A stretch of 64,000 bases of DNA from Bin87 sp965261925 (GTDB lineage: Bacteria; Chloroflexota; Dehalococcoidia; Lucifugimonadales; UBA3495): the NCBI GenBank assembly GCA_965261925.1, contig OZ253486.1, forward strand, positions 186,001 through 250,000. The letters are read 5' to 3'. The position numbers and the translations under genes are program-made. A model generated the notes under the pieces. That model had not been told where the DNA came from. It did not search any database and saw only the letters and a program-made list of their open reading frames with translations. Shown here piece after piece: positions 54,911 through 63,918 of the stretch; positions within the stretch are counted from its first letter, which is position 1, and every line of letters begins with the position of its first letter.

Positions 54911-55714
54911 ATGATGAACGAGAATGAACGACTCAACTCACCAAAAAATCGTTGGACCCGCTGGTACATGTGGCTCGCCTACGGCGGCATCCTGGTCGTG
55001 ATCGCGGTCGGGGTCGTAATCGTGGCGATGGCACCCGCCCCCGGCAACAACGGCAAAACGGCGGTGAGTCACCAGAAATTGGCGACATTGACCCCCGATG
55101 AAGTAGCTGCGCTAATCCGCCAACACGCCAGCATTAACAGCCCCGCTGAAGTGAACGACTTGCAATCCATCGCGAACCAGGATGGCATCACTCTCGATGA
55201 ATCCATCATGCGTTTTGCCTGGCGCGATGATTTCTCAAAGATGGTAACGGCCATCGAGAAGGAAAACCCCGACAGCGTCGTTGATGTTGCCATGACCAGC
55301 GGGTCATCGGCCTGGATCAAGTTTTCAGGTTCCATCTCCGGCAACGCCCGAAATGCCATCGACAAATTCCAGTCCGAAAACCCTCACGTTACGGTCAGCC
55401 TACAAACCGGTAAAGACCCGGGGTTCACCAAGCGGGAGGTGGAGGAAGCGGTAATCGGAGCGCATTTCGCGGTGATGGCAGAGGACGGTGTACAGGACAG
55501 CGTGACCTATTACGACAGCGACGCCATTGAAATCGTCGTGACCGTCCAGATGGCAACTCCGCCCTCCGGTGAAAAACTATCCTCTCTGGAGAAGGCAGCT
55601 GAGCGCGGCGCCGCCGACGCCACCAGGCCGGACATCACGGACAGCCTCGCCATATCGCTGTCGGTTGTCCAGCATGACATCAGTGGAACCGACGGCTCCC
55701 TTGCGCCCAACTGA
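54911..55714 (+). CDS. Membrane-anchored protein of unknown function
   Basis: This 267-residue protein starts at 54911 (AGGAGG 8 nt upstream) with a basic N-terminal tail, one membrane helix (WLAYGGILVVIAVGVVIVAMA) and a ~220-residue extracytoplasmic domain. That domain is acidic and helical, with TPDEVAALIRQHASINSPAEV, LDESIMRFAWRDDFSKMVTA and a later beta-rich part (SAWIKFSGSISGNARNAID). The type II topology suggests a sensor or stress protein. A truncated inverted copy of its 5' end lies inside the neighbouring 3.4-kb element. No family recognised. Confidence 0.6.
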   Translation: MMNENERLNSPKNRWTRWYMWLAYGGILVVIAVGVVIVAMAPAPGNNGKTAVSHQKLATLTPDEVAALIRQHASINSPAEVNDLQSIANQDGITLDESIMRFAWRDDFSKMVTAIEKENPDSVVDVAMTSGSSAWIKFSGSISGNARNAIDKFQSENPHVTVSLQTGKDPGFTKREVEEAVIGAHFAVMAEDGVQDSVTYYDSDAIEIVVTVQMATPPSGEKLSSLEKAAERGAADATRPDITDSLAISLSVVQHDISGTDGSLAPN

Positions 55715-55748
55715 CGCGGCTTGACACATTCCGTCGCGTTAGCTTTAG

Positions 55749-57459
55749 CCCCAATCCACCGACAAGATGAGGCTGGCGGCGTGCTGAGGGGATGAGAAAG
55801 TGCTCCCGGCTTCGGGGATAATGGTTTTTGAAACAGAAAACCAACCCAAAACGAGGAGCACCCAAAAGATGCTACCACGCAACCACCCTGACCGCATCCA
55901 CGTCGCCTTCGACGACCACCGTCTGGTGGCCAATGCCGGACTGCTCCTGCCGGTTACCCTGGCCCACCATCTGGGTCTGGGTGAACTGGTGGACCGCCAT
56001 GTTGACCTGGGAGATGCGCCGGGTCGAGCCAACCCGGGAGACAAGATGCTGACGCTGGTGGCGTCGGCACTGGCCGGCGGCGACTGCATCGATGACGCCG
56101 ACGTGTTGCGCACCGGCAGCACCGCACGGGTGCTGGGATGTGCGGTGAAGGCGCCATCCACCCTGGGGACCTTTCTGCGCAGCTTCCGGTGGGGTCATGT
56201 TCGCCAACTGGATCGGGTGAGCCGGGAACTGCTGGCGCGGGCCTGGGCTGCTGGCGCAGGACCCGGCGACGAGCCGTTGACCATCGACCTGGACTCCACC
56301 GTCTGCGAGACCTACGGACTGGGCAAGGAGGGCGCCCGTCGCCATGGTTACACCGGCCAGCGGGGCTATCACCCGCTGCTGGCCGTCGCCGCGGACACCG
56401 GCGACGTGCTGATGGTGCGGCTGCGCCAGGGCCGGGCCAACACCGCGCGGGGCGCGGACCACTTCCTGCGGGAGACGGTGGGCCGGGTGCGCTACGCCGG
56501 AGCCACGGGACAACTCACCGTCCGCGCCGACAGCGGCTTCTACACCCACGCCATGGTCGCCGTCTGCCGCAAGATGGACGTCCGCTTCTCCATAACCGTC
56601 CGCCAGCACCAAAGCCTGCGCAACCTCATCGAGGCCATACCCGAGACGGACTGGACGCCGATCCCCTATTGGATGGACGGCGCCGCTGACGTGGCCGAGA
56701 CTGAATACACACCCTTCCAGCATGAGCCCGACGCCGCGCCAACGCGGCTCATCGTACGCAGGGTCGAGCCCACGCCCGGTTCCCAACTGGCGCTGCTTAC
56801 GGACTACAGCTATCACGCCTGCATCACCGACCGGGAGGGCGACACCCTGGAACTGGAGGCCGACCATCGCCGCCATGCCGAGATCGAGAACGCCATCCGC
56901 GACCTGAAGTACGGCGTGGGCCTCAACCATCTCCCCTCCGGCCGCTTCGCCGCCAACGCCGCCTGGCTGGCGGTGCAGGTCATCGCCCACAATCTGGCTC
57001 GCTGGACGGCGCGCATCGGTCTGGGCGAGCTGGTGGTTACCACCAAGACCCTGCGGCGACGCTTCTTCTCCCTGGCCGGACGCCTCACCCGCAAGGCCCG
57101 CCGCCTCACCCTGCATCTGCCCCAACACTGGCCCTGGGAAAACCAGTTCAGTCGTGCCTTGTCCCGGCTGAGAGCCCTGCCACTGCCTTCCTGACGCCGC
57201 CTTCGGCGTCTGCCCTCTCCTCCAGACCGTTCAACCGCCTGGCCGTCCCGCGTCAGGCTGGGCACCGCGTGTCTCCAGCTGCCATCTGCCCGACGATCTC
57301 GCCTTCCGCCGCCGCTTGCGAGCCGTCAACATCCCTCTGGTGTAGCTGTCTCGACCCGCACCCGCCCAAATCCGGCGGGGTCAGGGCACTGCAGCCCATC
57401 ATCCACGCTTCGCATCCCCTCCGTCACCAGCCCCCACGCATCCCTTCGGTGGATTTGGG
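55749..57459 (+). mobile_element. IS1380-family element (copy F), complete, TSD TTTAG
   Basis: Ends CCCCAATCCACCGAC (55749) and TCGGTGGATTTGGG (ending 57459), flanked by TTTAG on both sides (55744-55748 and 57460-57464). Length 1,711 bp. It is the only copy with an undamaged transposase, so it is the likely source of activity for the family in this region. Confidence 0.92.
55869..57194 (+). CDS. IS1380-family transposase, intact
   Basis: This 441-residue transposase starts MLPRNHPDRIHVAFDDHRLV at 55869 with GAGGAG upstream. DDE segments are TIDLDSTVCETYG, TVRADSGFYTHAM and ELEADHRRHAEIENAIRDLKYG, and the C-terminus is LPQHWPWENQFSRAL...RALPLPS. The leader can fold GTGCTCC (55799-) onto the GGAGCAC that contains the ribosome site, which should limit translation from read-through transcripts. 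All other copies in the window are damaged versions of this gene. Confidence 0.93.
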   Translation: MLPRNHPDRIHVAFDDHRLVANAGLLLPVTLAHHLGLGELVDRHVDLGDAPGRANPGDKMLTLVASALAGGDCIDDADVLRTGSTARVLGCAVKAPSTLGTFLRSFRWGHVRQLDRVSRELLARAWAAGAGPGDEPLTIDLDSTVCETYGLGKEGARRHGYTGQRGYHPLLAVAADTGDVLMVRLRQGRANTARGADHFLRETVGRVRYAGATGQLTVRADSGFYTHAMVAVCRKMDVRFSITVRQHQSLRNLIEAIPETDWTPIPYWMDGAADVAETEYTPFQHEPDAAPTRLIVRRVEPTPGSQLALLTDYSYHACITDREGDTLELEADHRRHAEIENAIRDLKYGVGLNHLPSGRFAANAAWLAVQVIAHNLARWTARIGLGELVVTTKTLRRRFFSLAGRLTRKARRLTLHLPQHWPWENQFSRALSRLRALPLPS

Positions 57460-57475
57460 TTTAGCATGGAGCGGT

Positions 57476-57548
57476 GCCACGGTACCTCAGTCTGGTAGAG
57501 CAATGGCTTGATACCCATGTGTCGCCGGTTCGAGTCCGGCCCGTGGCA
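57476..57548 (+). tRNA. tRNA-like sequence, possibly tRNA-Ile(GAT), imperfect anticodon arm
   Basis: The acceptor stem GCCACGG/CCGTGGC (7 bp), T-arm GCCGG-TTCGAGT-CCGGC and D-arm CTC..GAG are perfect or near perfect. The anticodon arm has ATGG/CCAT (4 bp) around an 8-nt loop CTTGATAC, one base short of the standard 5+7 geometry; T-GAT-A suggests an Ile anticodon. It lies 11 bp after the target duplication of an IS1380 copy. It may be a pseudo-tRNA or an unusual functional one. Confidence 0.6.
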
Positions 57549-57709
57549 CCGTGATCAAGGTACACCTGCCCGGGCGCGCACACAAAGCCCGCGACAGAAA
57601 TCAGGTTCTGTCGTTAGTCGACTGAACCAATGTGTCAACACATTCTGGAATTCCTGAATGAAGACACGCTCTAGCTGATGACTTGGGATTTGATCAGGGG
57701 GATTTCGTG

Positions 57710-57922
57710 ATGTGCGGAGGGGAGGTTGCCACCGGAGTGGAAGGCATGGGTGACACGAGGTGTGGCAACGGAGGCTCGGATGGTCTAGGCTATCTGATGC
57801 CTGACGGCAATGGAGGTTGGCACTATCTCTCGTGGAACGGTCACTCGCCCTATGTGGAGGACGATCCATACGAGGTCGAGCTCATCGACTCCAACAATTT
57901 CCGCGCCACTGGCAACAATTAG
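57710..57922 (+). CDS. Small protein of unknown function, possibly the tail of a larger gene
   Basis: The frame of ~70 codons (GGSDGLGYLMPDGNGGWHYL, SWNGHSPYVEDDPYEVELID) looks like real protein rather than shadow sequence. The 5' context has no ribosome site and the first ~15 codons are glycine-rich. It ends 26 bp before the next gene in the same direction, consistent with an operon. No family recognised. Confidence 0.4.
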   Translation: MCGGEVATGVEGMGDTRCGNGGSDGLGYLMPDGNGGWHYLSWNGHSPYVEDDPYEVELIDSNNFRATGNN

Positions 57923-57947
57923 CCCAGAGTACGAGAGGAGAACTGCA

Positions 57948-58403
57948 ATGATGGCAAAGAGATCAGTGGTGTTCGGCGGCCTGTCTGTGCTGGTGGTCGT
58001 CGGGATAGTTGCGTCCCTGTTGTTCACGTTGGCGGCCGGGTCCAACCAAGGTCCGCCCGGCGTGTTGAGCGCCGATGAGGCGAAGGAAATGGGTTTGGCT
58101 GAGGCTCAATTCGCCGGCTTGGTCGGCGAGCCAACCAAAGTGGTGACGGAACTGACCAATTTGGAAGACTACTTCACTACATCGACGTTTGGTACTGGAG
58201 AACTCGGTACAGGCGCGGCCAGCGTTGGTTGGCACGCTGATCGGAAGGTGTGGGTAATTGCCTTCCGCGGCGACGTGAGGATGAAGTCTCCTGGTTCCCG
58301 CGGCGAAACGTACGACAACATCACCATTGCTATTGACGCCGAGACTGGGGAACTGATCGGCACTGATGCGTATCCCGGGGGGTACACCCCTCCCTATAAA
58401 TAG
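57948..58403 (+). CDS. Membrane-anchored or secreted protein of unknown function
   Basis: This 151-residue protein has AGGAG 7 nt before the ATG at 57948. The N-terminal SVVFGGLSVLVVVGIVASLLF is a signal anchor. The ~115-residue outer domain is PepSY-like in rhythm (ADEAKEMGLAEAQFAGLVGE, KVWVIAFRGDVRM, NITIAIDAETGELIGTDAYP), ending with the PepSY-type DAETGELIG strand. PepSY-like domains bind or inhibit peptidases; this is inference from pattern. Confidence 0.6.
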   Translation: MMAKRSVVFGGLSVLVVVGIVASLLFTLAAGSNQGPPGVLSADEAKEMGLAEAQFAGLVGEPTKVVTELTNLEDYFTTSTFGTGELGTGAASVGWHADRKVWVIAFRGDVRMKSPGSRGETYDNITIAIDAETGELIGTDAYPGGYTPPYK

Positions 58404-58426
58404 AGGGCACGGGCGCAGGGAGGAAA

Positions 58427-58983
58427 TTGTCTTCTTGCGTCCCATCTATGAGACCTCACCGCGTGCGTCGATCTTTCAGTCTGATGTCCCCGTATTTTCC
58501 GGGGTTTCGGGTTGGAACTTTGGAGGAGTGCGTCATTTCCCACCCGGTCGGCTTCGTGGGTTATTTTGTCCGTGGCGACGACGAGTTTCACGTTTGTCTT
58601 CCGCACTCTTCGCGGGAGGATGCCGAGGAGGTTCTAATTTGCCAACTCGGTGCGGACTTTCCGCAGGGGGAATGGAATGTTCAGTCCCTGAAAGGTGATT
58701 TCACCTACACGGATTTGGAGGATTGGCACGGGTGCTTCCTTGGGGATTGGCTGTTCCAATGCGCCCGGGGTTTGGAGGGTGGCTACACCGAGATTGTCGC
58801 CCTGCCTGGGTATCTTGGGGTGAGAGGCACTGCTGTGATCTATTCGGGCACCGATGTACGTTTGAACCGCGTTGTTTTCGTGTCAATCCCAATTCTGACG
58901 CTTCCGCTGCTGGTAGCGCGCTTAGAGAACGTCTCAGCGACTTGCGGATACCCTTTGAAGCGGTTGTAATCTCGTCGGATTAG
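58427..58983 (+). CDS. Unknown protein, probable one-base frameshift near the C-terminus
   Basis: The frame (TTG at 58427 after GGGAGG, or ATG at 58448) encodes VGTLEECVISHPVGFVGYFV, LPHSSREDAEEVLICQLGAD and DLEDWHGCFLGDWLFQCARG up to RLNRVVF near 58876. There the more protein-like continuation shifts to the +1 frame (RVNPNSDASAAGSALRERLS, DLRIPFEAVVISSD) and ends at 58983. Without the shift the frame ends at 58969 with an unconvincing tail. No family recognised. Confidence 0.45.
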
Positions 58984-59168
58984 TGGATGGGTGTCTTGGT
59001 AAGCCCTCGTTCCGTCCGCGGTAGGTTACAGCCGGGTAATTGGCCTGCGCGGACGCTTACGGTGACCACAAGGAAGCTTTCTCATATCTGCAATAACTCA
59101 CACGGTGACAAATACTCCGGGGCGTGGGTGAGTAGCATCCGTCCCCGTCGATGATTCAGGTGGATACC

Positions 59169-59687
59169 ATGCATCGACTAGTTACGCTCCTGGCGTATCT
59201 CACGACCTTCGTCCTGCGTCACCGGGTTGGGATGTCCACGGCCCTCGCTGCCTTGGTCCTAGACCAAGTTGCGAAACTTCTCGTCACTTGGAGCCTGTCG
59301 ATTGGCGATTCCTGGCCGCCCGGAGGTCTGTTCCGCCTCACGCACGTAACGAATACGGGCAACACTCTGGACCTCTTCAGTGGGCACACCACTGCTCTGA
59401 TCACCATATCGGCGACCGGTATTTTCCTGCTGTTCGCACTCTACTGGTCGCGGGCGAAAACCGGCGCTCGGACGCAGGTTACCTTCGGCCTGATGCTTGC
59501 TGGTGCTGCGGGCAATCTCGTCGACCGGTTGGTGCTCGGGCATGTGACGGACTTCATCGACATATTGCCTTGGTTCATCTTCAACGTGGCGGACGTATCC
59601 ATCCTGCTGGGTCTGGTGGGCTTCTTCTGGGATATTCCTGATTTGGCGGGACGGCACTTCAGGACGTCGGGGCAAGCTGAACAATAG
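59169..59687 (+). CDS. lspA: Lipoprotein signal peptidase (signal peptidase II)
   Basis: This 172-residue membrane aspartic protease is at the family's usual length. It has four hydrophobic segments and the catalytic pair D119 (GNLVDRLVLGHVTDF) and D142 (FNVADVSILLG), with the NTGNTLDLF loop between the first two helices. It cleaves prolipoprotein signal peptides in the cytoplasmic membrane. I prefer the ATG at 59169 because AGGTGG lies just before it. Lipoprotein genes elsewhere in the window (10284, 43410) would be substrates. It stands alone, without the usual rluD-like neighbour. Confidence 0.88.
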   Translation: MHRLVTLLAYLTTFVLRHRVGMSTALAALVLDQVAKLLVTWSLSIGDSWPPGGLFRLTHVTNTGNTLDLFSGHTTALITISATGIFLLFALYWSRAKTGARTQVTFGLMLAGAAGNLVDRLVLGHVTDFIDILPWFIFNVADVSILLGLVGFFWDIPDLAGRHFRTSGQAEQ

Positions 59688-60060
59688 GAGTCGTCATCGA
59701 CCTGTCGCTACCTGGTGCTGATGGCAAGTGCTGCGACAACATCGCAATTGCTCTGTATGCTAAGCCCGAATCCACCGAAGGGAATGGGGGAGCGGTGGTC
59801 AGACGACGGATGAGGGACCAGCGGTCGGGCGTCCTTGGGCCTTGCAGGGTCCGGGACTGGATGAACATCCCGGAGTGCTATTGCTCACCTGAGTGGCGAC
59901 GTAGGATCGTGTAGATCCGGAGGCTGATAGGACTGCTTGGGTAGAGGATTACGGATTCCGCCGGAAACGGGCTCCGTCTCCCCCTACTTGAACAATCCTA
60001 CCGTTTAGGGACGTGAGGCTGCTACGTCGCGTGCTTACATCTCGCTCGAAAGCTGAATGT
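59688..60060. other. Intergenic with a solo IS1380-type end
   Basis: CCCGAATCCACCGAAGGGAA at 59765 is a perfect IS1380 terminal repeat with no transposase next to it, a solo end or deletion scar. No gene is seen. Confidence 0.6.
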
Positions 60061-60404
60061 AAACAGGCCCTAGTGCCAATCTATGCGAGGCGGAACTCCC
60101 ACGCGCTGACTTGTCTTATGCGAGGCTACGGCAGGTGAATTTATCCGGTGCGAAACTTAGGAATGCAAATCTATCAAAGGCGCAATTGTGGGGAGCAAAT
60201 TTATCTCAGACTGTGCTGTGGAACACAGATCTCTCGGGAGCAGATCTATGTGGGTCGTCTGCCCGCTCGGATATGTATGCGGTGCCAGTGCACGGACTGA
60301 CGCAAGGTCAGTTGGATGAGGCTCGCTCTTGTCCAGACGACCCACCTAAATTGGATGGCGTCCTCGACGCCAAGACCGGCAAGCAGTTGATCTGGCGCCG
60401 GTAG
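60061..60404 (+). pseudogene. Pentapeptide-repeat protein, N-terminally truncated
   Basis: The frame opens right after a TAA and immediately reads A(N/D)LxX pentapeptides: SANLCEAELPRADLSYARLR, then VNLSGAKLRNANLSKAQLWG, ANLSQTVLWNTDLSGADLCG. A non-repeat tail (LTQGQLDEARSCPDDPPKLD) is typical of these proteins' C-terminus. Repeats begin at the stop codon and there is no ATG or ribosome site, so the 5' part is missing. A TTG at 60111 is the only nearby start. Confidence 0.6.
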
Positions 60405-60470
60405 TCTCGAATAACCACTGGGCCAATGTTCATGAAAAAGCCGGCCTGATCAACGCAAAATTTAACACTA

Positions 60471-61190
60471 AACCAAAGCCAAGGTGGGATGTGCATTTCC
60501 GGGGTGTTGAGAGTTGGAGTGGGAGTCGCGGGGCAGGGCGCCGGCCCTTGATTGCAAGACGGTGCGGCAGCGGCGTTTTACCTCCTCTTTCCGGTTGGCC
60601 AGACCAACGAGGAAGCTGCCGACCCGTTCCTGCACCTTGACCTTGGTCCCCAAGCATAGGTTCCCGGTCGCCTCCTCCCTGGCCCAGCCCCAGACCGCCT
60701 CATCGGCATTGAAGTCCGGACTGTAACCCGGCAGGTTGAACAGCCGCAGGTTCAGACCCGGCGTCCGCAGGTACTCCCTCACCGCCTCGCCCCGGTGGGC
60801 CGGCGCGTTGTCCCAGATCACGTTCAGACGACCGCTGTGCCTCTCCCGCAACTGTCCCAGGAAGGCTGCCGATGTTCCTGAGTTGCTGTTTCCCTCCAGC
60901 TCCATCCATTCCACCTCGCCGGTCTCCAGGCACACCGCCGAATAGTAGCTGGCCTTCTCGCCGTACCTCGGGCTGCTGGAGTCCACCAAGGCCGGCTCTC
61001 CCCGCAGCACCCACTTGCCCCGCAGTTCAGCGTCCGCACGAAAGTGGGCCTCGTCAGCGAAGAATATCTTGGCTCCGAATCTGCGAGCCTCGTCCGACAG
61101 GGCAGCGTACTCCGCCACGAAGGCCTCCCGTTTCTCCACATCCGCCTTGAGCAGCCGTTTCTTGGGGCGTTTGTCCCGCGTCAACTAGAA
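60471..61190 (-). pseudogene. IS630-family transposase, catalytic half only
   Basis: The end AACCAAAGCCAAGGTG follows a TA at 60469-60470. The minus-strand frame encodes KIFFADEAHFRADAELRGKW, NVIWDNAPAHRGEAV and YSPDFNADEAVWGWAREE. The N-terminal HTH half and other end are cut off at ~61190 by the neighbouring element. Confidence 0.85.
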
Positions 61191-61199
61191 ATGCCGGCC

Positions 61200-62855
61200 T
61201 GTTGCCTCATTCAGGAATGTTACCGAAACTCTAGCACTTGGGATCCGCTCCAAACAAGGCCGGTTCCGGCAGTCCGGCTGGTTCCGCCGAGCTTGCGTTG
61301 GGCGAAGCATAAACCAGGTTTTTGGCCATGATGCCCCGCCACTCTTTCACCCGGCGTTGCAAGGTTCTCAGCTGCGCTTCGGTGAAACGGTCCGGGTGTT
61401 CCGACTGCAACCGCGCCATCAGCGCCTTGCCCGTGGCATCTGGTTCAGCCTGCAACCACCCCAACACGTCGCCCCAAACGCCCTCGAAGGGGTCCTGGCG
61501 GGTCCGCCAATGCCGCGGACTGCGCACTCGCGCGGCGTGGGTGGGACGTGTTTCGCCCTGTCGCCACAGATTGGGCAACTTGGCGAGGAAACGTTCGAGG
61601 CTTTCTCCCGCTGGCGTTTCCCGCACTTCCGGAGACGTGGTTGCCACCAGCGCCGACTGGGCTTCACGGATGGTGTGCAGTAGCAACACCGGGTCCAGGC
61701 CAGCCCGATATTCCTCAAGCGAGGCTTTCAGATCAGCGCCGGTTGCGTCATGCTGGCTCAGGCGGTCGCAGGGTGTGGCGGGCTGACTGTAATGCTTCAG
61801 GGTGGTGGAGCCGTACCGGGTCTTGTCAATCAGCTTGAATGAAGGCTGGAAGAAATTCACGTACAAACGCATCGCTCCGTAGAGATAGGCCATGGTCTGT
61901 CCAGCCACCTGTCCGGAGTAACGGTCATGGCCGACGAAGCGTCGTACCACGGAACCGTTCTTCTGCTCAATCCAGGCCTGGTCGTTGCTGTGGTAGGGCC
62001 GGGAACGGGTGAACGCGATGCCCCGGTCGGCGCAGTACTGGATCAGCGTTTCGTTGATGAACACGCTGTCGTTGTCGGAGTCGATGCCGAGGATGGGAAA
62101 GGGTAGCTGCTGACCGATGGCTTCCAACCCGGCCACCACCAGGGACTGCTCTCTGGCCAGGAGAGGCACGGCCTCGGTCCACCCGGTGCAGATGTCGGTG
62201 GCCACCAGGCTGTGGATGAATGATCCCGACAGTGGGCCACCACAGTGCGCTACGAGGTCAATCTCCAGAAAGCCCGGCGGGGGCCGGTTCCAATCATTGT
62301 AGGTCCGCACCGGCACGCGTTTGCTCATCGACTGCCGTCGCCGCCGTCTGCGCCGGCTGCCCGCCGTGGGACGAATGGGTTTGAGCAGCCGGTCCAACGT
62401 GGCCGCGCTGGCGGAAAGCAACCGTGCACGCACTTCGGGATCCAGATCGAGATGCCCATGGCGCTCCATGGATTCCACCAGATGGGGCAGCGCCGCCTTC
62501 AGGCGCTTCCCGCAGATGCGATCCGCGGCCTCCCAGATCGTGATCACCGCCTCGCGTACTGCTTCATCGTAGATGCGCCGGCCCTTGATCATTGACGGTT
62601 TCTCCCCAGCGTCTCCAGACCGCCTCAGCAGCCGGATGCCGTGCTTGCGGTGGTGGCCGGTTACGGCGACGAACTCGTCGAGGATCCGGCCCTTGTCCTT
62701 TTTGGATGCCTCGCGGTAACGGTCTCGTATCGTTATCAATAATTCACGCTTTGCCATCCTGCTGATGCCTCCTCCCACGTGGCTGCCTCCCGAGTTTTCG
62801 GTAACATTTTAGTTGAGGCAACCATTCAGCGTGGGTAACGTTTTATTTGAGGCAA
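61200..62855 (-). mobile_element. Integrase-core (rve) transposon with duplicated right terminus
   Basis: The left end TGTTGCCTCA...TGTTACCGAAA (from 61200) is inverted relative to TTCGGTAACATTTTAGTTGAGG at ~62797-62818. A second terminal unit (GGTAACGTTTTATTTGAGGC) follows at ~62833-62852. The left flank is IS630 and the right flank IS1380, so no target duplication exists: the insertion was followed by deletion or recombination. Confidence 0.7.
61231..62757 (-). CDS. DDE (rve integrase-core) transposase
   Basis: This 508-residue transposase begins MAKRELLITIRDRYREASKK and DEFVAVTGHHRKHGIRLL (HTH region). It then has an Arg-rich linker and an rve core: FLEIDLVAHCGGPLSGSFIH (D), ILGIDSDNDSVFINETLI (D) and RSRPYHSNDQAWIEQKNGSV (E). 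The C-terminal region contains PTHAARVRSPRHWRTRQDPF. It belongs to the integrase-core transposases of the IS481/ISNCY group. The frame is intact and may be active. Confidence 0.85.
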   Translation of the reverse strand: MAKRELLITIRDRYREASKKDKGRILDEFVAVTGHHRKHGIRLLRRSGDAGEKPSMIKGRRIYDEAVREAVITIWEAADRICGKRLKAALPHLVESMERHGHLDLDPEVRARLLSASAATLDRLLKPIRPTAGSRRRRRRRQSMSKRVPVRTYNDWNRPPPGFLEIDLVAHCGGPLSGSFIHSLVATDICTGWTEAVPLLAREQSLVVAGLEAIGQQLPFPILGIDSDNDSVFINETLIQYCADRGIAFTRSRPYHSNDQAWIEQKNGSVVRRFVGHDRYSGQVAGQTMAYLYGAMRLYVNFFQPSFKLIDKTRYGSTTLKHYSQPATPCDRLSQHDATGADLKASLEEYRAGLDPVLLLHTIREAQSALVATTSPEVRETPAGESLERFLAKLPNLWRQGETRPTHAARVRSPRHWRTRQDPFEGVWGDVLGWLQAEPDATGKALMARLQSEHPDRFTEAQLRTLQRRVKEWRGIMAKNLVYASPNASSAEPAGLPEPALFGADPKC

Positions 62856-63204
62856 TGCGCAGTTGGGAACCAGGCGCGGGCTGCACTCTGCGTACGATGA
62901 GCCGCGTTGGCGCGGCGTCGGGCTCATGCTGGAAGGGTGTGTATTCAGTCTCGGCCACGTCGGCGCCGCCGTCCATCCAGTAAGGGATGGGCGTCCAGTC
63001 CGTCTCGGGTATGGCCTCGATGAGATTGCGCAGGCTTTGGTGCTGGCGGATGGTGATGGAGTAGCGGACGTCCATCTTGCGGCAGACGGCGACCATGGCG
63101 TGGGTGTAGAAGCCGCTGTCGGCGCGGACGGTGAGTTGTCCGGTGGCTCCGGCGTAGCGTACCCGTCCCACCGTCTCCCGCAGGAAGTGGTCCGCGCCCC
63201 GAGC
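62856..63204 (-). pseudogene. IS1380 transposase middle segment (copy G, part 1)
   Basis: The minus strand reads ARGADHFLRETVGRVRYAG, ADSGFYTHAMVAVCRKMDVR and DWTPIPYWMDGG..RLIVRRVQPAPGSQL, the middle third of the IS1380 transposase. It is bounded by the integrase-core element on one side and an IS256 scrap on the other. Confidence 0.85.
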
Positions 63205-63465
63205 TGCGTTCGCCGTGCTCCGCGCCGATCTGGGCCGATACCTCGGCGTCCATGATGCCGTCCACCAGGACACGCAGGGCTTCCCGCAGAAAGTCCACGT
63301 CTCCGTCCAGACCGCGCTTGCGTAATAATTCCAAAAGATCCATGCTCTGTTTGACCACCGTCGTTCTCCTTGTTCGGTTTGTCGTGATTCCACAAGGATG
63401 ACGCGGTGGTCAGCTTTTGGCTACACCGATTCTTTTACACCACCTCCCGGTACTCTACTTGGCGA
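63205..63465 (-). pseudogene. IS256-family transposase N-terminal scrap inside IS1380
   Basis: From ~63358 the minus strand encodes VKQSMDLLELLRKRGLDGDV, DFLREALRVLVDGIMDAEVS and AQIGAEHGER, the N-terminus of Mutator/IS256 transposases. It then passes in frame shift into IS1380 codons. The ~60 bp beyond 63400 should hold the IS256 end. Confidence 0.75.
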
Positions 63466-63918
63466 AACATGACCCCACCGGAAACTGCGTAGAAAGGTCC
63501 CCAGGGTGGACGGCGCTTTGACCACGCAGCCGATGGCGCTGGCCGTCCGGCCGGTGCGCAACACGTCGGCGTCGTCAATGCAGTCGCCGCCGGCCAGCGC
63601 CGACGCCACCAGGGTCAGCAGCTTGTCCCCCGGGTTGGCTCGACCCGGCGCATCTCCCAGGTCAACGTGGCGGTCCACCAGCTCACCCAGACCCAGATGG
63701 TGGGCCAGGGTGACCGGCAGGAGCAGTCCGGCATTGGCCACCAGACGGTGATCATCGAAGGCGACGTGGATGCGGTCGGGGCTGCCCAGTGGTAGCATCT
63801 AATAGGTGCTCCTCGTTTCGGGTCGGTTTCTTGTTTCACAAACCATTATCCCAGAAGCCGGGAGCACTTTCTCATCCCCTCAGCACGCCGCCACACTCAT
63901 CTTGTCGGTGGATTGGGG
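63466..63918 (-). pseudogene. IS1380 5' end (copy G, part 2)
   Basis: From 63798 the minus strand encodes MLPLGSPDRIHVAFDDHRLV through STLGTFLRSFRWGHV (about 112 codons) and breaks at the IS256 scrap. The leader and terminal repeat CGGTGGATTGGGG end at 63918. An IS256 insertion followed by a deletion explains the missing codons between parts 1 and 2. Confidence 0.85.

Noticed and set aside
54911..55714. Treating this gene as cargo of the 3.4-kb element
   Set aside because: It lies outside the right end and target duplication; only the truncated inverted copy is inside.
57555..57690. Minus-strand RVFIQEFQNVLTHWF, resembling the C-terminus of IS4/IS701-like copy A
   Set aside because: Similarity is limited to RVFIQ; may be chance.
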